This document shows positions 10,401 through 22,361 of a DNA stretch of 64,000 nt, piece after piece (the first letter of the stretch is position 1; every line of letters begins with the position of its first letter). The stretch comes from Neurospora tetrasperma FGSC 2508 (taxonomy: Eukaryota > Ascomycota > Sordariomycetes > Sordariales > Sordariaceae), in NCBI RefSeq assembly GCF_000213175.1, contig NW_009799100.1, forward strand, positions 1,543,887 through 1,607,886, in the 5' to 3' direction. The position numbers and the translations under genes are program-made. The notes beneath the pieces are model-generated. The model made no database searches. It was given only the letters and a program-made list of their open reading frames with translations, and was not told where the DNA came from.

Positions 10401-11926
10401 GGTGAACTTGAAAGAATACGTATTGCGTTTTGATCAAGAACAATTGCGTGAAGAAACACAACGGTTGAGTGATTGACTAAACAATCGTGGTCTTGTTCGG
10501 CGGCGTAGGCAGGCATGTTCACCGTGACCAGCCAGGCGCGCAGGTGGTGCAGGCGGACGACAGGAAGGTGGTTGTGATTACCCGGAGGTAAAGCCGACCA
10601 TTGCCGCCTTTGGCCAAGACCTGGAGCAGCAGGTCATGGGATCGCCAGGCGAAACCCAATGGAAGCTAACTCCTCGGAACAAACGATGGAAGAAGAGGGG
10701 TCGAGGGGTAACGGCCGACGCTGCATGAGTGTCAAGGTCGCGTTCCCCTTTGGCAAGTTCCCAGTCAAGGGCTGCCGGAATGAAGCCCGCAAAACATCAT
10801 GGTGATGATGATTGTGGTGTTGAAGTGTGGTGGAGGGAAAGGGAAAGGGAAAGGGAAAAGAAAAAAAATGAGAGAGAGAGAGAGAGAGAAAAAGGAAAAG
10901 ATATGCGATACGTTGAGCGGAACAAAATGACTCGTGCGCTTCCAAAATTGGAGTCTGCTCGTTTACGACGATAATAGCCCCCATAGCTTCATATCAGTTA
11001 TATCCCCCCACCTGAAGCAGGCGATAAGCTGAAAACGTGCAAACACTCAACGATATGGTACCTCTCCACCATCTGGCCCGTTCAAGTTGAGTTTGACATT
11101 TGGAAGTGCTTGTTGTCAGGGGATGATGCCGAACGACGAGGAACTGCCAATGTGACTATGGCGTTGCACTCATCGAGACTCCAGCCTCATAAACTTGGCA
11201 TGACAAAGAACATTCGACACCGAAGACAGACACTGGAAAATCCCTTGCCGAAAGATCTGCTTTGTTCCCTACATGACACAGTCAACTAGAATAGGCTCTA
11301 CTATCTACAAAAGGAACTTCCCAGCCCGGCACGAACTTGGGAGTCTTCCTCCGCTGTTTACACTTTCGTTTCCCATCCCAGCGAGTTTGAGTAGCATGCC
11401 GCCTGCCCTTGCGTTTAGAGATTGTATATACCTATGTTGTTCCTACATGAGAACCAGATTCCATCCAAACGACCGGTCCACCTCCATTCAAAGCCATGGC
11501 CCTTCATGCTATGGACTCTCAATCATTGATTGACAGGCGACAGACGCCGAAGTGGGGGGTATGTGCAACGTAAAACAAACCGAAAATGAAACCAACCTTG
11601 AATTCAAGAAAATCCTATTTCCGTCCGAGTCCTGGTGTCCAACCATGCTGCACACCGAAGCTAACCACAAAGTTCGAGTTGACCCAAGGTTAACCAGATA
11701 CAAGAGCAAAACGACCATTATCCCTAGTACACAGAAGACTCCTTGAACGAACTCGGCCTGCGCCCCATGTCTCCTTCAATATCGCGTCATGTGCCGACTC
11801 GGCTTAAACAGAACAAAGAAATTTGGTGTCTACGTCCCAACATGGGTTTATAGTACGTTGGCCACATACGGTGTGATTATGGGAAGAAGGGCACTGCGCA
11901 GAACGGGTTAGCACACGCTCAATACA
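10401..11926. other. Intergenic region with purine microsatellites
   Basis: No convincing gene. It contains a GGGAAA-type tract and a GA repeat near 10834-10888. Short frames here are low-complexity or differ between strands. Confidence 0.5.
10834..10888. repeat. Polypurine microsatellite (GGGAAA)n followed by (GA)n
   Basis: Four to five GGGAAA units run into an A-rich stretch and then about ten GA units. The tract is upstream of the 3-hydroxyisobutyrate dehydrogenase gene, reading away from it. Confidence 0.85.
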
Positions 11927-13419
11927 TCACTCGGAAAAAAGCAGCACGTACCCAAGAGCTCCTACGGCAAACGTGGCAGTGAGGCCGAGGTAGGCGCGCT
12001 TCCGGATTCTATCCTTGCGCAATTCTGCCTCGGTCTTCACCCTCTTGGCTTGCCGAGGTTGTTCAGCCTCATCTGCAGCCTTTTCATCCTCATCGACGCT
12101 AATCTTCTCCGCCTTGCGCTTGCCCTTGCTATCGGCCTCCTCTTCCTTGGTAGCCTCGGTCTCGGCCTTGGCCTCGCCTTCAGCCTTTTCATCCTCAGCA
12201 CCAGCCTTGGAGGCCTCAACAAGGGCAGCTGCGGCCTCAGCATCGGCCTTGACGGCAGCCTCGACCATAGCCTTGGCTTCCTCAATCATCTTTCTCGCCT
12301 CCTCCTTGGACGGAGGCTCACCCGCCATTAGAGGCACCTCGAGCTCAACCTTGGTATGCTTCACTTCCTCGCCATCCTTATCCAGCTTAACGTCCTCATC
12401 GACTCGCACCTTGATCTTGGGCTCCTCCTCAATAGGTTCCAGCACGACGACGGGCTCCTTCTCGATCGATTCCACCTTGAGCTCTGCTTCGGTAGTTTGG
12501 ATCTTGGTAACTGGAACTGTGTTGATCGGGGTAGAGGTAGGAATCTCGCCATTGATGAGCGTGGGGGCCTGGGAGTCAGCAAAGCTGGTGGCGGGGGTTT
12601 CAGCGGAAGGGACAGCGGTAGCGGTGGCGGTAGTAGTAACTGTAGTGGCAGAAGCTTCCGTGGTAACCGTGCGCTTGGTGTTGCGGGGGGTGGTGCCGCG
12701 TTTGCTGGCGGTTGTAGACTTGGCGGGGCTGGAGGAACGGCGACTGCTAGGACGGCTGCGCGTGCTGCGAGTCGTAGGCGGTGTGGGAGCAACAAGAGGA
12801 GGCTGAGCTCCGAAGAACTTGGGAGGAGGAGCAATCTGCTTGGGCGCACTGCTGTCGGTGGCTGTGACGGCGATATCTGAGGGATCGAGAAGGGCTCGGA
12901 TCCAGGGGGTGATCTGATACTCCTCGGCGAGGATCAAAGCCTGCTCAGGGGGAATCCAGACATTGCCGGCGGTTTCCTCGGAGCTCGTGGTGGGAATGGA
13001 CTTGATGTATTTGCGCTCCGCTTCCTCCTCTTCTTGCGACGCATATGGGAACGTGGCCTTGAACATGCCGGTAGCCGAGATGTAACCATCCTGGCTGCGG
13101 CGCATGAGGAAGTAGCTGGGAGGAGAGGACTTGAAGATGCCCGAGACGATACCCTTGGGCAAAGGGGCTCTGAGGTGGGCGTAGTCGAACGCCAGGAGAG
13201 ACGACGGATCAACCTCAGCGCCCGGAACAGCAGTGACCATGCGAGGGGTCAGTTGAGTCTGCCCCAAGCGGCGACGGCTTGCAAGATCTGTGTCTGTAGT
13301 TGCGCAAGTCAGCTTGTGGTTCTCGTTCACGCACTTGTGAACGGTGGCTTACGGGACGGCACATCCTCGAGCATCAGAGGATTGCGACGGGCCGGAAGGT
13401 GCCTAGCTACTTGCGCCAT
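11927..13419 (-). CDS. Bqt4-like inner nuclear membrane protein (APSES/KilA-N-type domain)
   Basis: Exons 13419..13353 and 13293..11927 give 477 residues; the 59-nt intron starts gtaagc and ends tacag. Residues about 58-170 hold a KilA-N/APSES-like fold with FDYAHLRAPLP, YFLMRRSQDGYIS and ATGMFKATFP, as in fission-yeast Bqt4, which tethers telomeres to the nuclear envelope through Rap1. A long low-complexity middle follows: Ser/Thr/Arg/Pro-rich, then Glu/Lys/Ala-rich and probably helical. It ends with a basic stretch (RKDRIRKRAY) and one C-terminal membrane helix (about 455-474) with a very short tail, the topology of a tail-anchored inner-nuclear-membrane protein. The telomere role is known for the family and inferred here. 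An APSES transcription factor is less likely because of the membrane anchor. Confidence 0.85.
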
Positions 13420-16120
13420 GATGTCGCGGGAGAATGGCTGGGCCGCTATACAGATGTCGTGGGATGAATTGGGGGGAGGCAGCGATGGCCACAATGGGTG
13501 GTCTCCTGTTGGTGTCGTGAACGGCGAAGACTTTTGCGCGCAGGTCGCAGTGTGTCCTTTTGGTCGGAATGGTCGGTGGGACAACGCAACCAAAACGAGC
13601 CAAAACACAAAATTAAAATTGCTACTAGCAAAGCGATTTGAGCCAAAGAGGATTCTGGCTAGAATTGATGCTGATTCAATGGATGCTCCCGTGCGCTGGA
13701 ATCCCGTGGAGAGCACGGCGGAGGATGGGATTGAAGGTGTGCTTGTGTGTGTGTGTGTGATGAAGGATGATGACGATCAAGACCGCTCGGGGGTGCGAAA
13801 AGTGCGGTCGGTCGCGCGCAATCTGGCAGATTGGACTCTGGGGAATCACTGGAAGCTTAACGGGGAGAGGCAGGATGAGACAAATGACGGGTTGATGGGG
13901 GCAACGGGGAGACCGGGGTCAGAGCTTCGGTGCAGCAGTGCAGAGCAGAAGTGCAGAGGATAGCGCGACGTCGTCCGCTGAGGAGGGTTTAGCGTGTCGC
14001 GGGATCATGGGACACGGGCCACGCAGCTTGGGTGGGATTCGATTTGATTGTGGGCACTATTTCAGGGCTAGCTTCCCTTGGGCGGAGAAGGCGGCCACTG
14101 CACCACCTCACTGCAGACGACTCCCGTTGGAGTGACGGCAGTCACCACTCTGGAAGGGTGGTGTTTGGCGTGGGGTGGCCCAAGCGCCCGTCCAGCACCT
14201 CAACTGTGAGTGGCAGCACATCACTTCGATCAGTGTGCTCAACAAGCCGATTGGATTCCCAACATCCCCACCAATAAAATACCACCAGAAACAGAGACGG
14301 CCGTCCGCAGCTCGACGACGCATCCTTTTGCAGGAGTAGCGGCGGGCGGTGCAGCAGAACAGAAAGCGGAGAGACAGGGTCCTCCACGGATGCAATGTGA
14401 GCAATGTTCCACACGCAGTGAGACTCTCTTCACGTCTCTGCTGCAGATGATGTCTTGTGGTGTTTGGAGCAGCCAAGGGACGCAATCAACATCCGGCGGC
14501 GAATGGATGTCAACGAAGTCGACACAAGGCCTCCTGATAAGATACCATACGGGTCTGCTGGACTGACGCTGGCCTCGACGTGAGCGAGTGGGGAGGGGAA
14601 TGGCACATCAACAACTGAAGCTAAAGACTGGCCACATTTGGTGATGCATAGGTAGGTACGCACACAGAACTGTCAACCCGTCATCCCGTCCCAGGAACCC
14701 GTCAACCCGTCAATCTGGGGTAGCCAAGACCTCTACACCACCAGAACCATCATGCTCACCAGCGATCACCAAGCAGAGCAGAGGCGTCCTCAAGCGTTTC
14801 ACACCGGGATGCTTCAACGGCTTGTCTCATGTTGGATCAAGCTCCATTCCGTGCTAACAGTTGTAAGACAACCGGCAGAGAACGGGTCTCAGCCGCTGAG
14901 GAGAAGGAAACGAAGGACCAGAAGGCTGAAGGGCGGTGATATCGCGCTCTTCCTAGCTAGCCGAAGGTGCCTATAAATCAAAATAACCGGAAGGCTGGCC
15001 GTTCCGTGATCTGACATGCCGGGACTCAACGGTGAAGAGAGCCCCCCCCAGTATCTCGAGCGGACGGGTCCCTGGCGGGGAAAGAAGGAGCGGTGAACGA
15101 CCCAAAAAAAAGGCCCCCAATGATCGGAATCGGCCCTCTCAGGTCTTGGCACCATCGCTCACCACCATCGCTACCCTCTCTCCAAGCTCTGAACCCCTTT
15201 TTTCCTTTCCTCTCCAGGGGCGGTGACAACAGAGACACTTGTTGTTCACATCGCCAGTTTCGTGCAACCACTCGACTTGTCCAAGTCCATCAGATCACCG
15301 CCGTAGCTTGAACACTAGAGGTAATCCACTACGCAGCTCCCTATTGCCATGTACTGTACGTAGGTAGGTAGGTAGGTACCTCTACCATAGTCTCCAGGCT
15401 CGAGGAGAGAAGCAGGTGAGCTACTACAAGGCCCGTGTATTTCACAGCATCAACGGGCAAGGCAGTCAAGAGGCACAGAAGAAGGAAACATCAACAGCCA
15501 GCAGCCCAATGGATGAGGGGGATTCCAGACTTGATATGTTCTGCACGCGGGAACCAGGGAGGACAAATTCGAGGTCGACCGCGTTCCAGATGGCCCATGG
15601 TTATCCAATGATGGGCCCGTCTTGGTGTTGCTCTCGCATCGAGACCCCCAACCGCCAGATGCAGCTCCCCCTTGGCCCCACCAGCTTTAAGAGCTGTGGC
15701 CAAAGAGAAGACATCCTGAAAGAGTGCCGAGCCCCTCCATTCAGAATTGCTGCCAGGCCAGTCAGTTCCATCGCCGTCTCTCTTCAGTTGACTCTGGGCT
15801 CAGCCGCTCTCCATTGTGAGTGGTTCCTGGCGACTCGCAGTGAACGTGGGTGGACAATCTGGAACTGTGTGGGTGTCGATTGGGTGTGCACAGTGCTCCC
15901 GTCGCCCAAATAAATAAGCTCCGGCCTCGCTTTGTCCCGTCACCCCTCCAAAACCTTCCATCAGATCGGCGCCGTAAATACCATCATAGCTTCCGTCGTC
16001 GTCGACTTCTTCTCTTCTCCCGTCCTGTCTTTCTTGACTCTTCATTGCAACTTTATATCCTCCATATCCCGACGGATTATCATCTATTTTAATCAACAAC
16101 CACTACCCCAATAATTCACA
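13420..16120. other. Long divergent intergenic region
   Basis: About 2.7 kb separates the Bqt4-like gene (minus) from Rho-GDI (plus). It contains a TG repeat near 13744, four TAGG units at 15361-15376 leading into TACCTCTACC, and another octamer copy at 15316. No frame resembles a protein. The last 200 nt are pyrimidine-rich and probably form the Rho-GDI leader. Confidence 0.5.
15361..15390. repeat. (TAGG)4 tract ending in TACCTCTACCATAG
   Basis: Four tandem TAGG units run into a copy of the dispersed TACCTCTA octamer. The same 14-base string TACCTCTACCATAG is found at 7066-7079. Confidence 0.8.
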
Positions 16121-17378
16121 ATGGCCGGCGGACACGACGAAGATCTGATGCCCGAGGACAACTCGGGCTACAAGCTCTCTCAGCCCAAGCAGTCCTTGGC
16201 TGAGTACCACAAGATGGGTATGTTCCAACCTTTGTCTTTACTGTTTGTTTTCTTTTCAGCATCGCATGCATCTTATTTCACCCGCATCATCTCTGCGGCA
16301 TCGTGCGGATCGTGGGACTTTTTTTGGAAAAAGGGGGAACTGCGGGTGCGGTGACGACATGATGGTGACCCCTTTCACCGCCCATGCTTCACGGCGCAAA
16401 GGACTATGGCAACGCCTCACAACATCGCAACCTTTCATGCCAAATCTTTGGGAAGATCACGACCACTATAAGCGCAAAGTAAAGCTTGTGTGGGTTTCCC
16501 GTGGCAGAAACCTACCTCTGCAAATGTTGACTTGGCGGTCAAGTAAGCCAAAGGTCGTCGCAGACGTTCACAACTTCCAACAGGGCATGCCCCTGGTTTG
16601 AACACGAGGGGCGCGAGAGCTATCGCAGACCGGAAGACCACAGCACCGTCATCCACATAGCACCCAACCGCATTCAACCACACACACACAGACACATACA
16701 TGCCAAAGAAAAGACATACCATTCATGAAAAGAAGAACCACCATGACTAACCCCTTCCCCTAGACGAGAACGACGAGTCCCTCAAGCGCTACAAGGAGTC
16801 CCTCGGCCTCGGCGGCGGCAACGACCTGTCCGACCCCAACGACCCGCGCGTGTGCATCATCCACTCGCTCTCCATGGAGTCCCCCGGCCGGGAGCCCGTC
16901 GTGATCGACCTGTCTACGCCCGGGTCGCTGGAGGACCTCAAGAAGAAGCCCTTCACCATCAAGGAGGGTGCCAAGTTCACCATGAAGGCCCAGTTCAAGG
17001 TGCAGCACGAGATTTTGAGCGGCTTGCACTACGTCCAGACGGTCAAGCGCGGCAAGATCAGGATCCCCGGTGGCAAGACGAGCGAGATGATTGGCAGTTA
17101 TGCGCCCAACACGGATAAGAATCCCATGTACACCAAGACTTGTGAGTTTTTTTCTTCTTCCTCTCCTTTGTGACAGACATCCTGTCCGCTTGTTTGTCCT
17201 TGTGAATAGGGGCGGAAAATAGCTGACCGACTTTACGCAACGATTAGTCGCCGAGGAGGAGGCCCCCACTGGTATGCTCGCCCGTGGCAACTACAACGCC
17301 GTCTCTCGCTTCGTCGACGACGATGGCAAGACCCATCTCGAGTTCGAGTGGAGCTTCGATATTGCCAAGGACTGGTAA
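16121..17378 (+). CDS. rdi1: Rho GDP-dissociation inhibitor
   Basis: Exons 16121..16217, 16764..17141 and 17248..17378 give 201 residues, the usual RhoGDI length. The protein extracts prenylated Rho/Cdc42/Rac GTPases from membranes and keeps them GDP-bound in the cytosol. The acidic N-terminal arm contains GYKLSQPKQSLAEYHKMD, the helix that contacts the switch regions, split by intron 1. The Ig-like C-terminal sandwich follows with KEGAKFTMKAQFKVQHEI, GLHYVQTVKR, MIGSYAPN and EEAPTGMLARGNY, and it ends WSFDIAKDW like other family members. Intron 1 is 546 nt, long for this genome. Upstream DNA is a large divergent intergenic region and the gene is convergent with the Ppg1-type phosphatase. Identification is secure; the symbol follows yeast usage. 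Confidence 0.95.
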
Positions 17379-18226
17379 ACTACTTTCGGGTTTAGATCGC
17401 CGTCATCGTCGTCTAGTTTCTCGCCCTAAGCTAGCCGGTCACTCAGTCCAGCTAGTCAGCCGCATCGGATACACACATACACTTCGCTGTTGGCATACTG
17501 TGACGAACTGCTGTGCCCTCGGTTGATTTCGTGGGCAAAGAGGGATGCGCCATTCGCGAACGAGGAGCGAACTCGATAGAGGATGAAGATGAAATTAATC
17601 ATACTGAGGAAAGAAGACTAAACACGCGCTTCCTCCCTGTTTCGAAGATAAAGAAACAGGGAGAAAGATACACTACACTACCGGAACTCGACAAGGGAAA
17701 GGAAGGTAGAAACACACCGACGTCTGTTTCACCTTATCTAGGTATGGGACTGGAAAGGCAAGCGAACGGAACGGAATGGAATCTGGGCCACAGGATGGTT
17801 TGGTCGTTTAGGGTATACGCCCCCCTTTCCGGGCAGGAGGGAAGGGGAAGAGGAGAAAACTTCCTTATATTTATCTACATACATACACATCTTATCTTAG
17901 TAGTATAAACACACATAACTCTCACATACGCAATTCAGGTGTTGCGGTTTCTCTTGTCTGTTATGAAAAAGATCGGAGGGCTTGCTTGTTAGTAGAGAAA
18001 AAAAAAAAAAAAATAACTGTCCCGAGTACCTCTATCATTCATGCCTGCTTCTAATCTATGACATTGCGGTCGCTAGCGTGGGTATATGCAGTGTATTCAC
18101 ACTCTTTGGTGCGAACAAGTTCAAGCCAAGACCATCCGCAACGCTCATGCTCTCTGTTCCCGTCCTCTATCCCCATTCGCCCTGAATGCGCACTATATAG
18201 GGGGGTCACCCGTCTCTCGCCGACTA
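17379..18226. other. Convergent 3' region
   Basis: No gene seen between Rho-GDI and the phosphatase. It contains a run of 17 A at 17998-18014, followed by an octamer copy at 18028. The 3' ends of both transcripts are expected here. Confidence 0.5.
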
Positions 18227-19566
18227 CTACAAAAAGTAATCCGGCAATGCGCCCCCCTCCGCCGACTTGTCCTGATTCATCTGCTGATCCTTAACGGCGT
18301 CGTTCTCAGGAGCGGCCGCAAACACATTGAAGAAGCGCTCTCCGGTATCGCTGACCTCCAAGACACTTGCCATGTTTCCGCACCGGTAGCAGTAGTTGGG
18401 CGCGCTCCATACCGTGCTCAGCCGGTCGTCGTATAGCACCTGATACCCTTCCTGACAGAGCTGGTGCGCGCGCAGAATGTGGTTCATGTTGTTCACCGCC
18501 AGGAACTTCTTGACCACCTGCGCTCCGAAAGTGTAGCCGGCGCCGCGGGGTGATAAACTGAACTCGTCGCGGTCGGGATCGGGATCAGACCATACTAGGT
18601 CGGCCATGGGGCCTTCGTGAGGAATCTCTCGGAAGCGGTCGATTACTTTGATTTGGTCGATAGAGTGGATCGAAGGGGAGAGACCTGGCGCGGAAAAAAG
18701 AGGTTTAGCAACTGGCTTGTACACCTGGCGCCCAGAAAAGGGGGTTATCGCACCTCCGTGTACACAGAATATTTGGTCGTTGATGACCACGCTTAATGTG
18801 AGGAAATCAAACATGTCGGTAAAGTAATGCCAGACATTGGCATTGCCGTACTTGCGCGAGCACTCGGTATAAAAGCCGTAAGACTGCGTTACGCCGCGGG
18901 ACTCGTGGTTTCCTCGAATCAAATGGACGCGGTTGGGGTATCTCAGTTTTAAACAAACAAGAAGAGAAATGGTTTCGACGCTGAACATGCCTCGGTCGAC
19001 ATAGTCGCCTGTTGTTTTTCTCCCAAGGTTAGCCAAACATGATCATTTCAGCAGCAATCGCATGGGGGGGGGGGGGGGGGGGGGGGCACGCGCCGCCCGC
19101 GTCTTGCTTCCACCACTACTACCAAGATCATCACACACCTAGAAATAGATAATTCGTGTCTGGACAGTAGCCACCGATCCTGAATATCTCTATCAGATCA
19201 TAGAACTGGCCGTGGATGTCACCGACCACAGTAACGGGGGCGCGAACATGCACGACATTGCTCTCGCGCATTAGCAGCTCTTTTGTTTTGGCGCATATCG
19301 CTTCGATAACCGATTCAGCGAGTAGTTCCTTTTTGTAGAGGCGCGAGATACACTCGTCGAGGTCGACCGAAGCTATACGGTACGTCACATATCAGCGGTT
19401 GTCGTATGCCTTCGCCGTTGGATGTATGTTGGGTGTTTGTCGGTGTCTTTTTTTCTTGGCGGGGCGTGGGATGGGCAAGAAGAGGAGGGGCATGGACCTG
19501 TCCGCTGTTTTCGACGTTGGTGGCGCAAAGGGTGCAATGGACCAACTTACGGGGAAGGCCAGGCAT
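18227..19566 (-). CDS. ppg1: PP2A-family Ser/Thr protein phosphatase catalytic subunit, Ppg1 type
   Basis: Exons 19566..19551, 19372..19139, 19008..18754 and 18684..18227 give 320 residues. Metal and catalytic motifs are GDIHGQ (Asp57, His59), GDYVDRG (Asp85), RGNHE (Asn117, His118) and VHGG; the last residues are DYFL, the tail that is carboxymethylated in PP2A-like enzymes. [18 protein letters not shown] and [19 protein letters not shown] match yeast Ppg1 better than PP2A, PP4 or PP6. In yeast Ppg1 acts with the Far complex; that role is inferred here. The third intron (18753..18685, 69 nt) has no stop and a length divisible by three, so leaving it in would insert 23 residues between HGG and LSPSIHS; it has a TGCTAAAC branch point and is treated as spliced. 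The 16-nt first exon is the least certain part. Confidence 0.88.
19064..19086. repeat. Poly(G) run of 23 inside a phosphatase intron
   Basis: Twenty-three consecutive G on the plus strand, so poly(C) in the pre-mRNA, within intron 2 (19138..19009) of the Ppg1-type gene. Confidence 0.95.
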
Positions 19567-22361
19567 GACGGGCAGAGATGATGCTCTCGTGTAGTAGAAT
19601 CAATGGAACGGCGCTAGAAACACAACTTGGACACGTTTGCAGTTGGTAGTGTTGTGTCGACAGGCTCAGCAATCACGAGTTGCGGTAAAGGCTGGTGCTT
19701 CTCCCAGCGCGAGCGATGTCAGTGGTGGTGGTTGGATAGATGCGAATCAACATGTTCGGAGAGATCGTTATTGTCACATCGAACGGGGCAAAAGAGCTTC
19801 AGCAGACGACGGAGCGCAATCCTCCAGTCACTTGGTGATGGGACAGCTCAGCTTCAGTTTGCTTGAAAAAAAAAAAAAAAAAAAAAAAAATTGAAAGTTG
19901 GGAGGGAAGAAATGTGCTATACGGATTCTGAAAGAGCAGTCGCAAGCGGCCTAGCAGGAATACACCTTTCCATCTGAAATTGGTACTGTACAGTCTGTAC
20001 TGAGGTGGAAATGAAGGCGACGTGTGTTTTTGTTGCTGAGGAAGCCGAGGGAGAAGCGCAATCCTGAGTGCTGAAGCCTTTCCTGGCGAATCCAAGGAGG
20101 CTCGACGCGCTGCACCTGCCTCCCATCTGCAGTGGAGGTGCCCCTGGGCTGCTGCCCCTGCTGACGAGGTGACGTGCCCTCATTCGGGCCAGCTGCGCTA
20201 AGTGTTGACGGTTCCTTGACACTCAGCTGGCAACATGGAAGTGGAAAGCAGACAGCTGGGAAACCGCCCGTCATCCCGGCCCGTCACTGAAAAGGCCCGT
20301 GCGGCAGCTCACCCAGCGGCCCAGGCTCTTGACGCCCTGAATCCCCGGCTCTCCATCACTCACGGCCTCACACGTGCTGGAAGGGACTGGGTGCTTGTGC
20401 CCCACTTGGTAGCCGGTTCATACAAAAGCCAGCGGTCTCCCTCCTCTCTTCCAACTTGGACCCTCACAAATTCCTTTCCCTGTTCCTCTCTCTTGCACCT
20501 CTGCTGCTTTGCTGCGTCCACGGCCACCTCTGAAGATATCTCGGCGAACTCATTTCCCCATCCTTCAGCTGTGTCAACGGACACATTGGTTTGATTCGGC
20601 GCTCTTCTGCCAATAGTTCCGGGCTTTTCCGTCCACACTTTGTATCTGATGGCTTTTTCTGCTTTTTCTGTTCATTCTGTCTATTGATTGCTGGCCAGAT
20701 TCCCAGGACCAAGACGCAAAAGTCCAGTGTTGCTCTCTGGCGTAGTCTGAGGCTTCACTGCTTTTCAAAGCGTTGTCTCTGCCCTCTCTGGTGAGGCCTC
20801 TGTTGGACTGAGCCCGAGGTTATTTCTTTTTTTATGCTTCATATGCCTACTCTTTCACTGGCGTTTAAGCTCGAAGCTTATCGAGCCCCATTGTTGGCTG
20901 CCTTGGATCGCAGTTCAGGAGTTGATCAACGAGTAGTATCTGGTCACAGGGAGGAAGGCATTCATGGTCTTGCTGTCCACCGAGACAGCCAACGATGGGA
21001 CGGTGTATGGGGATCATGACGGGGCATCCTGCGCGATATCATCGCAACATGTCTTTGTCATGTCCTCTATGGGCTTTTATCGAGGACGCAGTGGAGGGCT
21101 TTCGATGCGATCATCTTTATTGAGGTCGATCACAGTCAACATTGGCAACCCCTTACTCGGACCAACTTCTCTGTCACCGGGGAGATTGGGGACGGGAAGA
21201 TTCAAAGGTAACACGTTTCATTTCCTCATCCTAGCTCTCAGAATTGGCCTTTTGTCCTCCATGTTTACTATATGACCCCCTCTGAGGTGGATGTACTTGT
21301 CGAATTCCATAGATGGCCAGCCCTGTGCTTCTGCCTCTTCTTGCAGGCATCGTCCTATTCTCTATACCTCTAGTTCTCCTAGAACCTATCAATCTCCAAA
21401 CCAAATCATGAAAGCAAGAAAGGAGCCAACATCAACCATATCAAAGCGATGAGACGCAAACGCAGCTTGCCGAGTCGGAGCCGGGCCAGACCCCCAATTC
21501 CCGATGCAGTAAGGGGCTGTTTCTCACGTGATTCGTGCGTGTCAGCCCCCGCTCACTTGCGCCCAGAGAGTGGCGGCTGAACTTCTGACGGCGGCGCTCT
21601 TCAACCTCCAAAAATGCGACTTGCATCGGAAGTCAGTAGGGCAACCGAAGTCAGCTGGTTCGCAACTTGAACCTCACAGAGTCGAGCCACGACCGATTCC
21701 ACAACACCACAACCACACGCCGGCAGACAGGCCACTTGTCGCAGCCTTGCCTCTAGACTTTTCTTTGCATTCTGATCTTCAATCCGGCATCTCTTGACGC
21801 CGCGGCTTTGTTAGTTTTTGGCGGCTTCCTCGACACCCTACAAAGAGTGACTGCCACAGCAGTATATCCCAAACCATTCAAGTGTCCCGCTGCCGGTCAA
21901 TCAGATCGTGTGGCACAGACGCGCAACTGGCATACGTCGGGCCTAGATATACATCGCTCTCGAGGCGCCCGTTGATGTACATGTCCAAAAGGTTGCGACA
22001 TTCCCAGTGCTCACGTCTGCATCTGCTCTCTGTTAGAGACCCTCTCTTTGCTTCCCGGTGGTCGCTCGCCAGGCTAATGTCCTCGCAGCGAACCTGATCC
22101 ATCATAGGCATTCGCCATCCATCAGCGAAGCTACAAGTCATCATCGCCTACAAGGTCCTCTTTATATTTACACCCACGGGACTACAAGGCTACTCCTGAT
22201 ATACCTACTCCATTCAGCAGTTATACGCAGCCTAAGTGGCTTTTCATCCTCGCCTTCAGCCCATCGCCGGGGATTCTTTTTTTCTTTTCCATCTTTCCTC
22301 TTCATCATAGTGACCCAACACTATTTCTCTTTGCTCACCCCCCGGTCAACCCGTATATACC
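19567..22361. other. Long divergent intergenic region
   Basis: About 2.8 kb with no convincing gene between the phosphatase (minus) and zinc-knuckle gene (plus). It holds a run of 25 A at 19866-19890 and a TACCTCTA copy at 21365. The last few hundred bases are pyrimidine-rich and probably form the leader of the zinc-knuckle gene. Confidence 0.5.
19866..19890. repeat. Poly(A) run of 25
   Basis: Twenty-five consecutive A in intergenic DNA about 300 nt upstream of the phosphatase start. No target-site duplication or element body was seen next to it. Confidence 0.95.

Noticed and set aside
12015-12806. 263-codon plus-strand open frame rich in Ser, Ala and Leu
   Set aside because: It is antisense to the Bqt4-like coding exon and arises from its repetitive Glu/Ala/Lys codons.
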